64,000 nucleotides of DNA from Bradyrhizobium septentrionale (GTDB lineage: Bacteria > Pseudomonadota > Alphaproteobacteria > Rhizobiales > Xanthobacteraceae). The stretch covers positions 7,954,501-8,018,500 of the forward strand of contig NZ_CP088285.1 of assembly GCF_011516645.4 (NCBI RefSeq), given 5' to 3'. Shown piece after piece: positions 1-9,451 of the stretch (positions within the stretch are counted from its first letter, which is position 1; every line of letters starts with the position of its first letter). Both the position numbers and the translations under genes were made by a program. Below the pieces are notes generated by a model. That model saw only the letters and a list, made by a program, of their open reading frames with translations. It had not been told where the DNA came from and did no database searches.

Positions 1-1
1 G

Positions 2-745
2 CAGAGCCAGGAAAAGAAGGACATGCTGCGGCTGTGCGGCGCCGAGCTCGTCGAGGCGCCGGCGCTGCCGTTCTCCAACCCGAACAACTACCAGCATCTG
101 GGCAGGCGTCTCGCCGAACAGCTTCGCAAGACCGAACCGAACGGCGTGCTGTTCGCCGACCAGTGGAACAACCTCGACAATCCCAAGGCGCATTACGACT
201 CGACCGGACCGGAAATCTGGCAGCAGACCGACGGCAAGGTGGATGGCTTCGTCTGCTCGGTCGGCACCGGCGGCACGCTCGCCGGCATCAGCCGCTACCT
301 GAAGGAAAAGAACCCGGCCATCGTCACCGCCTGTGCCGATCCGCACGGATTCGGGATGTACGAACTGTTCAAGAATGGACAGGTCAAATCGACGCCGGGC
401 GACTCGATCACGGAAGGCATCGGGCTCGGACGCGTCACGCCTGTGGTCGAGGCGGCGAACGTCGACACCGCGTTCCTGATCTCCGACGAGGAAGCCGTGA
501 CCATCATCTACGAGTTGCTGGAGCACGAAGGCCTGTGCCTCGGCGGCTCGACCGGCATCAACATCGCCGGCGCGATCCAGCTCGCCAAGCAGCTCGGCCC
601 CGGCAAGACCATCGTCACCATTCTCTGCGACTCCGGCAACCGCTATCAGTCCAAGCTGTTCAACCCGGCCTTCATGCGTTCGAAGAATCTGCCGGTCCCG
701 GAATGGTTGGAAAAGCGCAGCAAGATCGAGCTGCCGCTGGTGTGA
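2..745 (+). CDS. cysK: cysteine synthase (CysK family), 3' part
   Basis: This gene runs in from before the window, so only the last 247 or so codons are present; the frame is open from base 2. The product is a fold-type II PLP enzyme that makes cysteine from O-acetylserine and sulfide. Visible family features are the PLP-phosphate loop GTGGT (about residue 85 of the fragment), the TEGIGLG segment and the C-terminal CDSGNRYQSKLFNP block typical of cysteine synthases. The catalytic lysine lies upstream of the window. A cystathionine beta-lyase gene lies 5 kb downstream, but nothing suggests co-transcription. Confidence in the family is high; the exact subtype is inferred. Confidence 0.85.
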   Translation, partial: QSQEKKDMLRLCGAELVEAPALPFSNPNNYQHLGRRLAEQLRKTEPNGVLFADQWNNLDNPKAHYDSTGPEIWQQTDGKVDGFVCSVGTGGTLAGISRYLKEKNPAIVTACADPHGFGMYELFKNGQVKSTPGDSITEGIGLGRVTPVVEAANVDTAFLISDEEAVTIIYELLEHEGLCLGGSTGINIAGAIQLAKQLGPGKTIVTILCDSGNRYQSKLFNPAFMRSKNLPVPEWLEKRSKIELPLV

Positions 746-748
746 GGC

Positions 749-776
749 GCGAATAGCGAATGGTGAGTGGCGAATA
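749..776. repeat. four degenerate heptamers (GCGAATA type)
   Basis: Between the converging cysK and aapP genes lie four consecutive 7-nt units: GCGAATA, GCGAATG, GTGAGTG, GCGAATA. I recall similar heptamer tracts between genes in Bradyrhizobium; here it is a short, degenerate example. No terminator hairpin with a T-run is obvious in the 64-nt gap. Confidence 0.5.
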
Positions 777-809
777 CAGCGCTACTCGCAATTCGCGTTC
801 TGCACGCGT

Positions 810-1550
810 TCACCGCAAAATCTGGCTCAAGAACAGCTTCGACCGCGCGTGCTGCGGGTTGGCGAAGAACTCCTGCGGCGTGTTCGACTCGATGATCTGG
901 CCGGCGTCCATGAACACGACGCGGTTGGCCACCTCGCGGGCAAAGCCCATCTCGTGGGTCACGACCAGCATGGTCATGCCCTCCCTGGCGAGATCGACCA
1001 TGGTGTCGAGCACCTCCTTGACCATCTCCGGGTCGAGCGCCGAGGTCGGCTCGTCGAACAGCATCACCTTCGGGTTCATGGTCAGCGCGCGGGCGATCGC
1101 GACGCGCTGCTGCTGACCGCCCGACATCTGGCCGGGAAACTTGTTGGCCTGATGCGGAATCTTGACGCGCTCGAGGAACTTCATCGCGGCCGCCTCGGCA
1201 TCCTTCTTCGGGATGTTGCGCACCCAGATCGGCGCCAGCGTGCAATTGTCGAGCACGGTGAGATGCGGAAACAGGTTGAAGCTCTGGAACACCATGCCGA
1301 CTTCGCGGCGGACCTCGTCGACGCGGCGCAGGTTCGGACCGAGCTCGATGCCGTCGACCACGATCTCGCCCTCCTGGAATTCCTCCAGCGCGTTGATGCA
1401 GCGGATCAGCGTCGACTTGCCCGAGCCGGACGGGCCGCAGATCACGATGCGCTCGCCCTTGCCGACCTCGAGGTTGATGTCGCGCAACACGTGGAAGTCG
1501 CCGTACCATTTGTTGAGCGCGGAAATATTGACGATCGGGGTTGTGGACAT
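810..1550 (-). CDS. aapP: general L-amino-acid ABC transporter, ATPase AapP
   Basis: This 246-residue ABC ATPase energises amino-acid uptake at the inner face of the plasma membrane. It shows Walker A GPSGSGKS (residues 39-46), the signature MSGGQQQR (141-148) and Walker [13 protein letters not shown] (from 162). It is the last gene of aapJ-aapQ-aapM-aapP on the minus strand and starts 12 nt after the stop of aapM. The size and motifs match the GlnQ/AapP/BztD group of polar amino-acid importers. The AapP name comes from the two distinctive upstream permeases. Confidence 0.92.
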   Translation of the reverse strand: MSTTPIVNISALNKWYGDFHVLRDINLEVGKGERIVICGPSGSGKSTLIRCINALEEFQEGEIVVDGIELGPNLRRVDEVRREVGMVFQSFNLFPHLTVLDNCTLAPIWVRNIPKKDAEAAAMKFLERVKIPHQANKFPGQMSGGQQQRVAIARALTMNPKVMLFDEPTSALDPEMVKEVLDTMVDLAREGMTMLVVTHEMGFAREVANRVVFMDAGQIIESNTPQEFFANPQHARSKLFLSQILR

Positions 1551-1562
1551 GGTGACCCTTGT

Positions 1563-3083
1563 TCAGTGGCGGCGGTGGGCGTTGAGCCGATTTTCGACGA
1601 ACAGCGAGTAGCGCGACATTCCAAAGCAGAACACGAAATAGATGAGGCCGGCGAAGGCGAAGCCGGTGAAGGCGGTCGTCGGCGTGGTCCAGACCGGATC
1701 GGCGAACGACGCCCGCAATGAGCCCAACAGATCGAACAGCGCGACGATCGATACCAGCGAGGTATCCTTGAACAGCCCGATGAAGGTGTTGACGATGCCG
1801 GGAATGACGTAGCGCAGCGCCTGCGGCAACACGATCAGCGACGTCGTCTTCCACCATGACAGGCCAAGCGCGGACGCGGCTTCCGGCTGCCCGCGCGGCA
1901 CGGCCGCCAGGCCGCCCCTGATCACCTCGGCCAAGTAGGCACCGGTGAACAGCGCGACTCCGATCAGCGCGCGCATCAGGCCGTCGACGGCGAAATTGCC
2001 CGGCACGAACAGCGGCAGCATGTAGGTCGCGAAGAACAGCACCGTGATCAGCGGCACGCCGCGCCAGAATTCGATGAAGGTGATCGAGAATATCCGGATC
2101 AGCGGAATGCTCGACCGACGGCCGAGCGCCAGGGCGATCCCGATCGGCATCGAGGCGACGATGCCGGTGATGGCGATCACCAGCGTCACCAGAAGGCCGC
2201 CCCACAGCCGCGTATCGACGATCGGAAGGCCGCCGCGGTCGAGCCCCATCAGCTTGATCACGATAGCGATCCCGGCAAACGTCACGAGGCTGCCAATCAG
2301 CGCCCGGCGGCCGGTGCGCACGCCACCTCCGAGAACGAACAGAACGGCGGAGACGATCACGGCGGTGACGAGAAAGTCGACCCAGACCGGTTGCGACGAG
2401 GCCTGCATCTGGTCGCGCAGCCAGCTCAGCGGATAGATCAACCAGTGGATCAGCAAGCCGATCAGGACGATCAGCTTGCCGAGCACCCAGAACAACGGAG
2501 CGATCGCCGAGGTCTTGCTGAGATTGACCAGGATCTGCCCGGCGCCGCCAATGCTCTCGTCGAACAGCTGCAACACGCCGGCCGTCCAGCTCACGCCGAA
2601 TCCGGCGATGCCGCCGCCGTGCAGCAGGAACAACGCCACCGCCGGGAAGGCGAAGAAGAACAGGCCGGAGTTCACCCCCTTGGCCGGCAGTCGCGGAACG
2701 AGCAGCGGCAGCAGCAATAGTGTGGCGAGCAGGAAGGTCAGATTGACGCGCCAGCGCTGGGCTTCCGGATAGAAGCCATAGATCAGCTGCGCCAGCTTGG
2801 CCTGGATATAGGGCCAGCAGGCGCCGACCGCGTGTCCGGCGTTCTCAGTGAGGCACGCGGTGCGGTCCTTGCCAGTCCAGACCGCGTCGACCAGCAGGAA
2901 CTTGGCCGCCGGGATAATCGTGAACCAGACCAGCAGCAGCCCGAGGATCGTGAGCAGGATGTTGCCCGGCGAGCTCAGCAGCCGCGAACGCACCAGGCCG
3001 ATGAAGCCGGTGGTCTTTGCCGGCGCGGGGCGCTCGGGGACCAGATCCTGTCGGACAAAGGACGACGCGGCCATATCCGTCAT
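1563..3083 (-). CDS. aapM: general L-amino-acid ABC transporter permease AapM
   Basis: The product is an inner-membrane permease of 506 residues. The ATG at 3083 was chosen because it overlaps the aapQ stop (ATGA); the longer open frame upstream lies inside aapQ. The C-terminal half carries the permease EAA loop (EAASALG, then a conserved VLPQALRYVIP) that contacts the ATPase. The N-terminal half has several hydrophobic segments and a periplasmic loop, and the middle (about residues 170-310) is an extra hydrophobic stretch that makes the protein longer than the roughly 380-residue Rhizobium leguminosarum AapM I recall. It should form a heterodimer with AapQ. Confidence 0.9.
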   Translation of the reverse strand: MTDMAASSFVRQDLVPERPAPAKTTGFIGLVRSRLLSSPGNILLTILGLLLVWFTIIPAAKFLLVDAVWTGKDRTACLTENAGHAVGACWPYIQAKLAQLIYGFYPEAQRWRVNLTFLLATLLLLPLLVPRLPAKGVNSGLFFFAFPAVALFLLHGGGIAGFGVSWTAGVLQLFDESIGGAGQILVNLSKTSAIAPLFWVLGKLIVLIGLLIHWLIYPLSWLRDQMQASSQPVWVDFLVTAVIVSAVLFVLGGGVRTGRRALIGSLVTFAGIAIVIKLMGLDRGGLPIVDTRLWGGLLVTLVIAITGIVASMPIGIALALGRRSSIPLIRIFSITFIEFWRGVPLITVLFFATYMLPLFVPGNFAVDGLMRALIGVALFTGAYLAEVIRGGLAAVPRGQPEAASALGLSWWKTTSLIVLPQALRYVIPGIVNTFIGLFKDTSLVSIVALFDLLGSLRASFADPVWTTPTTAFTGFAFAGLIYFVFCFGMSRYSLFVENRLNAHRRH

Positions 3084-4285
3084 GTCGCCAGGCTCCGGTT
3101 GATGCGCCAGCCGTAGATGCTCATGATGGCGCTCGTTGTCAGCGAGAGCAGCAGGTAGACGCCCATCGTCATGGCGATGATCTCGATCGCCTGCCCGGTC
3201 TGACTGACCGCCGTGCCGGCGAACACCGACACCAGATCCGGATAGCCGATGGCGACCGCCAGCGACGAGTTCTTGGTGAGGTTGAGGTACTGGCTGGTGA
3301 GCGGCGGCACGATGACGCGCATCGCCTGCGGCACCACGATCAGCCGCAACGTCGTACTGCGGCTCAGGCCGAGCGAGGAGCCCGCCTCCATCTGTCCCTT
3401 GTGCACCGACAGAATGCCGGCGCGAACGATCTCGGCGATGAAAGCCGCCGTGTAGGTCGACAACGCCACCGTAAGCGCGACGAATTCCGGGATGATGCGC
3501 GCCCCGCCGGCGAAGTTGAAGCCTTTCAGCTGCGGCAGCTCGAAGGTGACCGGCCAGCCGAAGATCAGCATCGCGACCAGCGGCAGGCCGACGAGGCAAC
3601 AAGCGACATAAGGCCCGATCCGGATCACCTGCCCGCGCTGGAACAGAGCGCGCTTCGCATAGTGCCGCAAGCCCAGCGCCGCAACGATGCCGATCGCGAG
3701 TGCAGCCAGGAACGGATCCAGCCCCGGCTCGCTGACCGGTCGCGGCACGATCAGGCCGCGGTTGTTGAGAAAGAACGCACTGAAGACCGAGATGCTCTGC
3801 CGCGGCGCCGGCAGCGCAGCTAGCACCGCGAGATACCAGAACAGGATCTGGAACAGGAGCGGCAGGTTTCGGATGATCTCGACATAGATGCCGCCGATCC
3901 GCGACAGCAGCCAGTTCGGCGACAACCGGCAGAGCGCCACGATGAAGCCGATCACGGTCGCGAAGACAATGCCGATCACCGAGACCAGGATCGTGTTCAA
4001 CAAGCCGACGAAGAACACGCGCCAGTAGGTGTCGGCATTTGTGTAGGCGATCAGGCTCTGACTGACGTCAAAGCCCGCATTGTAGTTGAGGAAGCCGAAG
4101 CCCGACGCAATGTGCTGGGTCTCCAGGTTCAAGCGTGCATTCGCCACGATCTCATAGGCGATCCAGGCCAGGATCGCGGCGAAGCCGATCTGGGCGGCCA
4201 ACCCGTTCCAGCCGGCCTTGCCGCCAAGCATACGCTTCAGCCTGAGGGCAAATTGCAGCGGTGGTTTTCGGGGCGCGATGCTCAT
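3080..4285 (-). CDS. aapQ: general L-amino-acid ABC transporter permease AapQ
   Basis: This is a 401-residue inner-membrane permease, partner of AapM. The AapQ-type layout is visible: an N-terminal membrane segment (residues about 27-48), a large periplasmic loop containing GFGFLNYNAGFD, then the permease domain ending in the EAA loop MEAGSSLG followed by VVPQAMRVIVPPL. The stop overlaps the aapM start by 4 nt, indicating translational coupling. It begins 24 nt downstream of the aapJ stop. In characterised rhizobia the Aap system takes up a broad range of L-amino acids and influences solute efflux. Confidence 0.92.
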   Translation of the reverse strand: MSIAPRKPPLQFALRLKRMLGGKAGWNGLAAQIGFAAILAWIAYEIVANARLNLETQHIASGFGFLNYNAGFDVSQSLIAYTNADTYWRVFFVGLLNTILVSVIGIVFATVIGFIVALCRLSPNWLLSRIGGIYVEIIRNLPLLFQILFWYLAVLAALPAPRQSISVFSAFFLNNRGLIVPRPVSEPGLDPFLAALAIGIVAALGLRHYAKRALFQRGQVIRIGPYVACCLVGLPLVAMLIFGWPVTFELPQLKGFNFAGGARIIPEFVALTVALSTYTAAFIAEIVRAGILSVHKGQMEAGSSLGLSRSTTLRLIVVPQAMRVIVPPLTSQYLNLTKNSSLAVAIGYPDLVSVFAGTAVSQTGQAIEIIAMTMGVYLLLSLTTSAIMSIYGWRINRSLAT

Positions 4286-4309
4286 CGCGGCAGCCGTTGG
4301 CTGGGCCGA

Positions 4310-5326
4310 TCAGCGGATCGGCGGTGCGTACTGGATCCCGCCCTTGTTCCAGAGATTGTTGACGCCGCGGGCGATGCCGAGGGGCGAGCCGGTGCCGACG
4401 TTACGCTCGAAGGTTTCGCCGTAATTGCCGACCGCCTTGACGATGCGCACGACCCAGTCCTTGGTGAGGCCGAGCTGTTCGCCCAGATTGCCGTCGGTGC
4501 CGAGCACCCGCTTCATTTCCGGCTTGTCCGATTTCAACATCGCGTCGACGTTCTTCTGGGTGATGCCGAGTTCCTCGGCATTGATCATCGCAAACAGCGT
4601 CCACTTCACGATGTCGAACCACTGGTCGTCGCCGTGACGCACCATCGGCCCCAACGGTTCCTTGGAAATGATCTCCGGAAGCACGATGTGATCGGCGGCA
4701 TTCGCGAGCTTCAGGCGGCTGGCATAGAGCCCGGAGGCGTCGTCGGTGAAGACGTCGCAGCGTCCGGATTCATATGCCTTGACGGCCTCGTCGATGGTGC
4801 CGAAAGCGATCACCTCGTACTTCATGTTGTTGCCCTTGAAGAAGTCGGCGAGATTCTGCTCCGTCGTGGTGCCGGTCTGCACGCAGACCGAGGCGCTGTT
4901 CAGCTCGAGAGCCGAATTGACCTTGAGCGACTTCTTCACCATGAAGCCCTGCCCGTCATAATAGGTCACGCCGGTGAAATTGGCGCCGAGCGAGGTATCG
5001 CGCGACACCGTCCAGGTGGTGTTGCGCGACAGCACGTCGATCTCACCGGATTGCAGCGCCGTGAAGCGGTCCTTGGCCGACAGCGGCACGAACTTGACCT
5101 TGGTCGGGTCGTCGAAAATCTCGGCCGCAATGGCCCGGCAGACGTCGACATCGATCCCGGTCCAGTTGCCCTTGTCATCAGGCGATGAAAAACCAGGCAG
5201 ACCCTGGCTGACGCCGCAGGACAATTGACCGCGGTCCTTGACCGTCTTGAGGGTTTGCGCCGAGGCCGCCTGGACCGACAAGGCGGCGGCAGCGGCTAGT
5301 ATGACAGCCAGGGATACGCGTTTCAT
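4310..5326 (-). CDS. aapJ: general L-amino-acid-binding periplasmic protein AapJ
   Basis: This 338-residue solute-binding protein is the first gene of the aap operon. A cleavable signal peptide is clear (MKRVSLAVILAAAAALSVQA, probable cut after ASA at about residue 23). The mature part is a class of polar amino-acid binding protein, with the early motifs KDRGQLSCGVSQGLPGFS and TGIDVDVCRAIA. It delivers amino acids to AapQ and AapM. The 323-nt region upstream, shared with divergent metC, should carry its promoter. Confidence 0.92.
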   Translation of the reverse strand: MKRVSLAVILAAAAALSVQAASAQTLKTVKDRGQLSCGVSQGLPGFSSPDDKGNWTGIDVDVCRAIAAEIFDDPTKVKFVPLSAKDRFTALQSGEIDVLSRNTTWTVSRDTSLGANFTGVTYYDGQGFMVKKSLKVNSALELNSASVCVQTGTTTEQNLADFFKGNNMKYEVIAFGTIDEAVKAYESGRCDVFTDDASGLYASRLKLANAADHIVLPEIISKEPLGPMVRHGDDQWFDIVKWTLFAMINAEELGITQKNVDAMLKSDKPEMKRVLGTDGNLGEQLGLTKDWVVRIVKAVGNYGETFERNVGTGSPLGIARGVNNLWNKGGIQYAPPIR

Positions 5327-5549
5327 GGGCAGGGCCTTTCAGGGTCGTCCGTTGGACGTTTGCTTTGTGATCGCCTCGCGTTCACGGGCCATCCCAATGA
5401 TCCCTTGCAGCAAAAAGATGCTGATCTGACCGGCAGTTTTGGCGCGCAAACCGGTCAGGCAAGGATCTCAGGTCGCGGCAGGCCCCTCAACGTGCGGCGA
5501 CTGGTAGTTGCGCCGCATCACATAGCGACTGACGAGCCGGGTCAAGGGG

Positions 5550-5579
5550 TTGACGCATGTCTTCTGCGTCCTGTTAGTA
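5550..5579 (+). promoter_or_regulatory. candidate sigma-70 promoter for metC in the aapJ-metC divergent gap
   Basis: The 5327-5649 gap separates divergent aapJ and metC and holds no gene I can support. A possible housekeeping promoter reads TTGACG (5550-5555), an 18-nt spacer, then TTAGTA (5574-5579), about 70 nt before the metC start. The -10 match is weak. I looked for a SAM-II riboswitch, which is found before some alphaproteobacterial methionine genes, and did not recognise one. Confidence 0.25.
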
Positions 5580-5649
5580 ACACCTCCCGGCGTAGCCCTG
5601 TCCTCCCGACGCGTTGCGACCTCGGCAAAAAGTCTAATGGCAGCGATCC

Positions 5650-6846
5650 ATGACCTCCTCCGACGGCTCCAAGCCCTCCCATCCGCAACATGCCGCAACA
5701 CGCCTGGTCACGGCCGGCCGCGACAGCAAGGCCCAGAAGGGCTTCGTCAACCCGCCGGTCTTTCACGGCTCGACCGTGCTCTATCCGACTGCTGAGGACC
5801 TCCACGCCCATCGCGCCGAATTTACCTATGGCCGCCACGGCAGCCCGACCACGCGGGCGCTGCAGGATGTGCTGATCGCACTGGAAGGCCCGCAATGCGC
5901 CGGCGTCGGCCTCGCCCCGTCGGGACTGTCCGCCATCAGCACCACGCTGCTCGCCGTGCTCAAGGCCGGCGATCATCTGCTGGTGTGCGACAACGCCTAT
6001 CGGCCGACCCGCAATTTCTGCGACAATATGCTCAAGCGCTATGGCATCGGGACCAGCTATTTCGATCCGCTGATCGGCGCCGGCATCGAGACGCTGTTCA
6101 AGCCGAACACCCGCGCCGTGCTGATCGAGGCGCCCGGCTCGCAGACCTTCGAGATGCCCGATGTGCGGGCGATAGCGGCCGTCGCGCACGCCCGCGGCGC
6201 GCTCGTGATCGACGACAACACCTGGGCGACGGCGCTCTATCACCGCTCGCTCGAACAGGGCGTCGACATCAGCATGCAGGCCGGCACCAAATATGTGGGC
6301 GGCCACTCCGACATCATGTTCGGCACCATCGCGGCCAATGCGAAGGCCTGGCCGCTGGTGCAAGAGGCGATCCGACTGCTCGGCGTCTGCGCCGGACCCG
6401 ACGACGTCTATCTCGCGCTGCGCGGGGTGCGCACGCTCTCGGTGCGGCTTGCGCAGCACCACCGCTCCGGGCTCGATATGGCGCGCTGGCTTGCGGCGCG
6501 GCCCGAGGTCGAGCGCGTGCTGCACCCGGCCCTCGAGACCGATCCGGGTCACGCGATCTGGAAACGCGACTTCACCGGCGCTTCCGGCCTGTTCAGCATC
6601 GTGCTCAAGCCTGTGCCGCAGAGCGCGGTCGATGCGATGCTCAATTCGCTGACGCTGTTCGGCATGGGCTTCTCCTGGGGCGGCTTCGAGAGCCTCGCGA
6701 TCCCGTTCGACTGCAGCGACTATCGCACCGCGACCAAATGGTCGCCGGGCGGGCCTGCACTGCGGCTACATATCGGGCTGGAAAATCTCGACGACCTCAA
6801 GTCCGATCTCGATCGGGGATTTGCGGCGTTGAAGGCCGCGCTCTGA
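5650..6846 (+). CDS. metC: cystathionine beta-lyase (MetC)
   Basis: This 398-residue PLP enzyme of the Cys/Met metabolism family splits cystathionine to homocysteine, pyruvate and ammonia in methionine synthesis. The PLP-binding lysine lies in AGTKYVGGHSD (Lys214 by count), preceded by the DDNTWAT aspartate motif. The GSTVLYPT and YGRHGSPT segments near the N-terminus match MetC rather than cystathionine gamma-synthase. The gene is divergent from aapJ and has no close downstream partner; 285 nt without a recognisable gene follow before cpaB. Confidence 0.9.
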   Translation: MTSSDGSKPSHPQHAATRLVTAGRDSKAQKGFVNPPVFHGSTVLYPTAEDLHAHRAEFTYGRHGSPTTRALQDVLIALEGPQCAGVGLAPSGLSAISTTLLAVLKAGDHLLVCDNAYRPTRNFCDNMLKRYGIGTSYFDPLIGAGIETLFKPNTRAVLIEAPGSQTFEMPDVRAIAAVAHARGALVIDDNTWATALYHRSLEQGVDISMQAGTKYVGGHSDIMFGTIAANAKAWPLVQEAIRLLGVCAGPDDVYLALRGVRTLSVRLAQHHRSGLDMARWLAARPEVERVLHPALETDPGHAIWKRDFTGASGLFSIVLKPVPQSAVDAMLNSLTLFGMGFSWGGFESLAIPFDCSDYRTATKWSPGGPALRLHIGLENLDDLKSDLDRGFAALKAAL

Positions 6847-7131
6847 TCCTGACGCGCGCCTTCGCGTTAGACGATATTTAACCACGACCGACCGGCCGTG
6901 ACGCTACGCTGCGACCGACGACGCGCGCGTTGAGCACGCTCGATCTCCGGGATTCTGCGGAGAAGTGACGGCGCCGATAACTCGCCGTTCACCATCCCCA
7001 CCAATCCCTTAATTGTCCGGACCTTCAATCAAGTTCCCTTATACTTTTGCGGCCGTAGTGATGCTCACGGGAAGGGCTGTCGGTGCCGCAAGGACGTGAC
7101 TGCCCGGCGTTAAGGGCATTCAGACAATCGC

Positions 7132-7935
7132 ATGAAGACGGCACGCATCGTGGTCCTCGGCATCGCCGGCGTCGCAGGCCTCGCGGCCATGTATCTCGCA
7201 AGCATTGGCGATCGCAAACCGGCACCGCCGCCACCGCCGGTGGCGCAGTTGCCGACCGTCGAGGTGCTGGTGGCGAAGTCCGACATCGGCCTCGGTCAGT
7301 CGCTCAAGGCCGAAGACGTGCAGTGGCAGCGCTGGCCGGCTGAAACCGCGAGCAGCGCGTTCCTGCGCCACGACACCAATGCCGACGCCATGAACGAAGT
7401 GATCGGCTCGATCGCGCGCGCTCCGTTCATCGTCGGCGAACCGATCCGCGAGCAAAAGCTGGTCAAGGCCAATGGCAGCGGCTTCATGGCCGCGATCCTG
7501 CCGTCGGGCATGCGGGCAATCTCCACGGAGATCTCGCCGGAGACCGGCGCCGGCGGCTTCATCCTGCCGAACGACCGCGTCGATGTGATCCTGTCGCGAC
7601 GCGACAAGAATCCCGATCAGCAGCAAGGCACTCGCGACATCGTCACCACCGAAATCCTGCTGTCCAACGTCCGCGTGCTGGCGATCGACCAGGCGCCGAA
7701 GGAGAAGGACGGCAACAACTCCCTCGTCGGCAAGACCGTGACCCTCGAGCTCAAGCCCGAACAGGCCGAGACGCTCGCGCGCGCCCGGCAGACCGGCACG
7801 CTGGCGCTCGCGCTGCGCAGCATCGCCGACGTCAACGAGACGATCGATCAGACCAACGACCATGCCCCGAAGCGGGGCGAGAGCATCAAGGTGGTTCGCT
7901 TCGGCATCCCGAGCTCTCAGACGACACAGAAGTGA
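7132..7935 (+). CDS. cpaB: Flp pilus assembly protein CpaB
   Basis: This 267-residue protein opens the cpaBCDE cluster. It has one N-terminal membrane segment (about residues 5-24) followed by a proline-rich linker and an SAF-type domain (VEVLVAKSDIGLGQSLKAED, about 41-60). CpaB/RcpC proteins work at the periplasmic side of the Tad/Flp secretion machine with the secretin CpaC, which starts 13 nt downstream. No prepilin (pilA) or prepilin peptidase (cpaA) gene precedes it here, unlike the Caulobacter order. Confidence 0.9.
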   Translation: MKTARIVVLGIAGVAGLAAMYLASIGDRKPAPPPPPVAQLPTVEVLVAKSDIGLGQSLKAEDVQWQRWPAETASSAFLRHDTNADAMNEVIGSIARAPFIVGEPIREQKLVKANGSGFMAAILPSGMRAISTEISPETGAGGFILPNDRVDVILSRRDKNPDQQQGTRDIVTTEILLSNVRVLAIDQAPKEKDGNNSLVGKTVTLELKPEQAETLARARQTGTLALALRSIADVNETIDQTNDHAPKRGESIKVVRFGIPSSQTTQK

Positions 7936-7948
7936 TGGGGGCTTCGAC

Positions 7949-9418
7949 ATGACATCGGGTGCAAGACAACTGGCGACACGGACCACGCTGGTCCGTTCGC
8001 TGTCATTCTCGGCGGTGACCGCGCTGATGCTGATCCCTGCCCTCGCCATCGCGGCCGATCCCGACAAGAACGCGGATGTCGCGGTGACGAGCAGCATTGC
8101 CGCCAAGACGCGCTTCGTCTCGCTCGGCGTCGGCAAGTCTGTCGTGGTCGACCTGCCGCGCGAGGCCAAGGACGTCCTGGTCGCCGATCCCAAGATCGCC
8201 AACGCCGTGATCCGCTCGGCGCAGCGCGCCTACATCATCGGCGCGGCGGTCGGCCAGACCAACGTGGTGTTCTTCGACGCCGACGGCAACCAGGTCGCCT
8301 CCTACGACATCGCGATCAAGCGCGATCTCAACGGCATGCGCGCCGCGCTGAAGCAGATGCTGCCGGGCGTCCAGATCGAGGGCGTCGGCGAGAGCGTGGT
8401 GCTGAGCGGCACGGTTGCGAGCCCGGTCGAAGCGCAGCAGGCAGGCGAGATCGCCGCGAAGCTGGTCGGCAGCGCCGACAAGGTCGTCAACTCCATCGTG
8501 GTGCGCGGTCGTGACCAGGTGATGCTCAAGGTGACCGTCGCCGAAGTGCGCCGCGATGTCGTCAAGCAGCTCGGTGTCGATCTCAGCGCCAACATGAACT
8601 ACGGCACCGCCGCGGTGGTCTTCAACAACGCCAACGCCTTCACCGCCAACAACGGACCGCTCGCCCCCGGCAACGTTCTGACCGGAGCGGCCCTGAACAA
8701 GCTCGGCGTACCGACCGTCACCGCGACGCTGCGCGCGATGGAGAGCGCGGGCGTGGTCAAGACGCTGGCCGAGCCCAACCTCACCGCGATCTCGGGCGAG
8801 TCGGCGACCTTTATTTCAGGCGGCGAGTTTCCGATCCCGACCGGCGTCACCTGCCAGACCACGACGTCGGGCACGATCGGCAACTGCGTCCAGACCGTCA
8901 GCTTCAAGAAGTTCGGTATCTCGCTCAACTTCACTCCGGTGGTGCTGTCGGAGGGACGCATCAGCCTGAAGGTGATGACCGAGGTCTCCGAAGTCTCGAT
9001 GGAGAACGCGCTGACCGGCGGCCAGGGCGGCACGACCATTCCCTCGATCAAGACGCGCCGCGCCGACACCACGCTGGAAGTGCCCTCCGGCGGCTCGATC
9101 GCGATGGCCGGATTGATCCAGGAACAGACCAAGCAGGCCGTCAACGGAATGCCCGGGGTCGATCAGATCCCGGTCCTCGGCCAGCTGTTCAGGAGCCAGG
9201 ACTTCGTCAACAACGAGACCGAACTCATGGTCATCGTGACGCCCTATGTGGTGCGTGCCGTCGCGCAGAAGGAATTGTCCCGTCCGGATGACGGCTTTGC
9301 CCCGGCGTCCGACGCGCAGTCGGCGCTGCTGGCACGGGTCAATCGCATCTACGGCGTTGCCGCACGTGCCGAACCGATCGGCGCCACGCCGGTCAATTTC
9401 GGCTTCATCATCGACTGA
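7949..9418 (+). CDS. cpaC: Flp pilus secretin CpaC/RcpA
   Basis: The product is a 489-residue outer-membrane secretin subunit. The ATG at 7949 gives a signal peptide (hydrophobic stretch ending LALAIAA, about residue 37); the frame is also open upstream inside cpaB, but that part looks like shadow. The N-terminal domain (KSVVVDLPREAKDVLVADP) matches the secretin/pilus-formation N-terminal family and is followed by a BON-like region. The C-terminal secretin domain includes the conserved stretch VPSGGSIAMAGLIQ and ends with ETELMVIVTPYVVRA. The ring should let the Flp pilus cross the outer membrane. Confidence 0.93.
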   Translation: MTSGARQLATRTTLVRSLSFSAVTALMLIPALAIAADPDKNADVAVTSSIAAKTRFVSLGVGKSVVVDLPREAKDVLVADPKIANAVIRSAQRAYIIGAAVGQTNVVFFDADGNQVASYDIAIKRDLNGMRAALKQMLPGVQIEGVGESVVLSGTVASPVEAQQAGEIAAKLVGSADKVVNSIVVRGRDQVMLKVTVAEVRRDVVKQLGVDLSANMNYGTAAVVFNNANAFTANNGPLAPGNVLTGAALNKLGVPTVTATLRAMESAGVVKTLAEPNLTAISGESATFISGGEFPIPTGVTCQTTTSGTIGNCVQTVSFKKFGISLNFTPVVLSEGRISLKVMTEVSEVSMENALTGGQGGTTIPSIKTRRADTTLEVPSGGSIAMAGLIQEQTKQAVNGMPGVDQIPVLGQLFRSQDFVNNETELMVIVTPYVVRAVAQKELSRPDDGFAPASDAQSALLARVNRIYGVAARAEPIGATPVNFGFIID

Positions 9419-9451
9419 GGCGGGAACCTAATGGGGTTGGGGGATCGAACG

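Noticed and set aside
5327..5649. SAM-II or other riboswitch upstream of metC
   Set aside because: I looked for the short pseudoknot pattern with a CUAAAG-type end near the start codon and did not find a convincing match.
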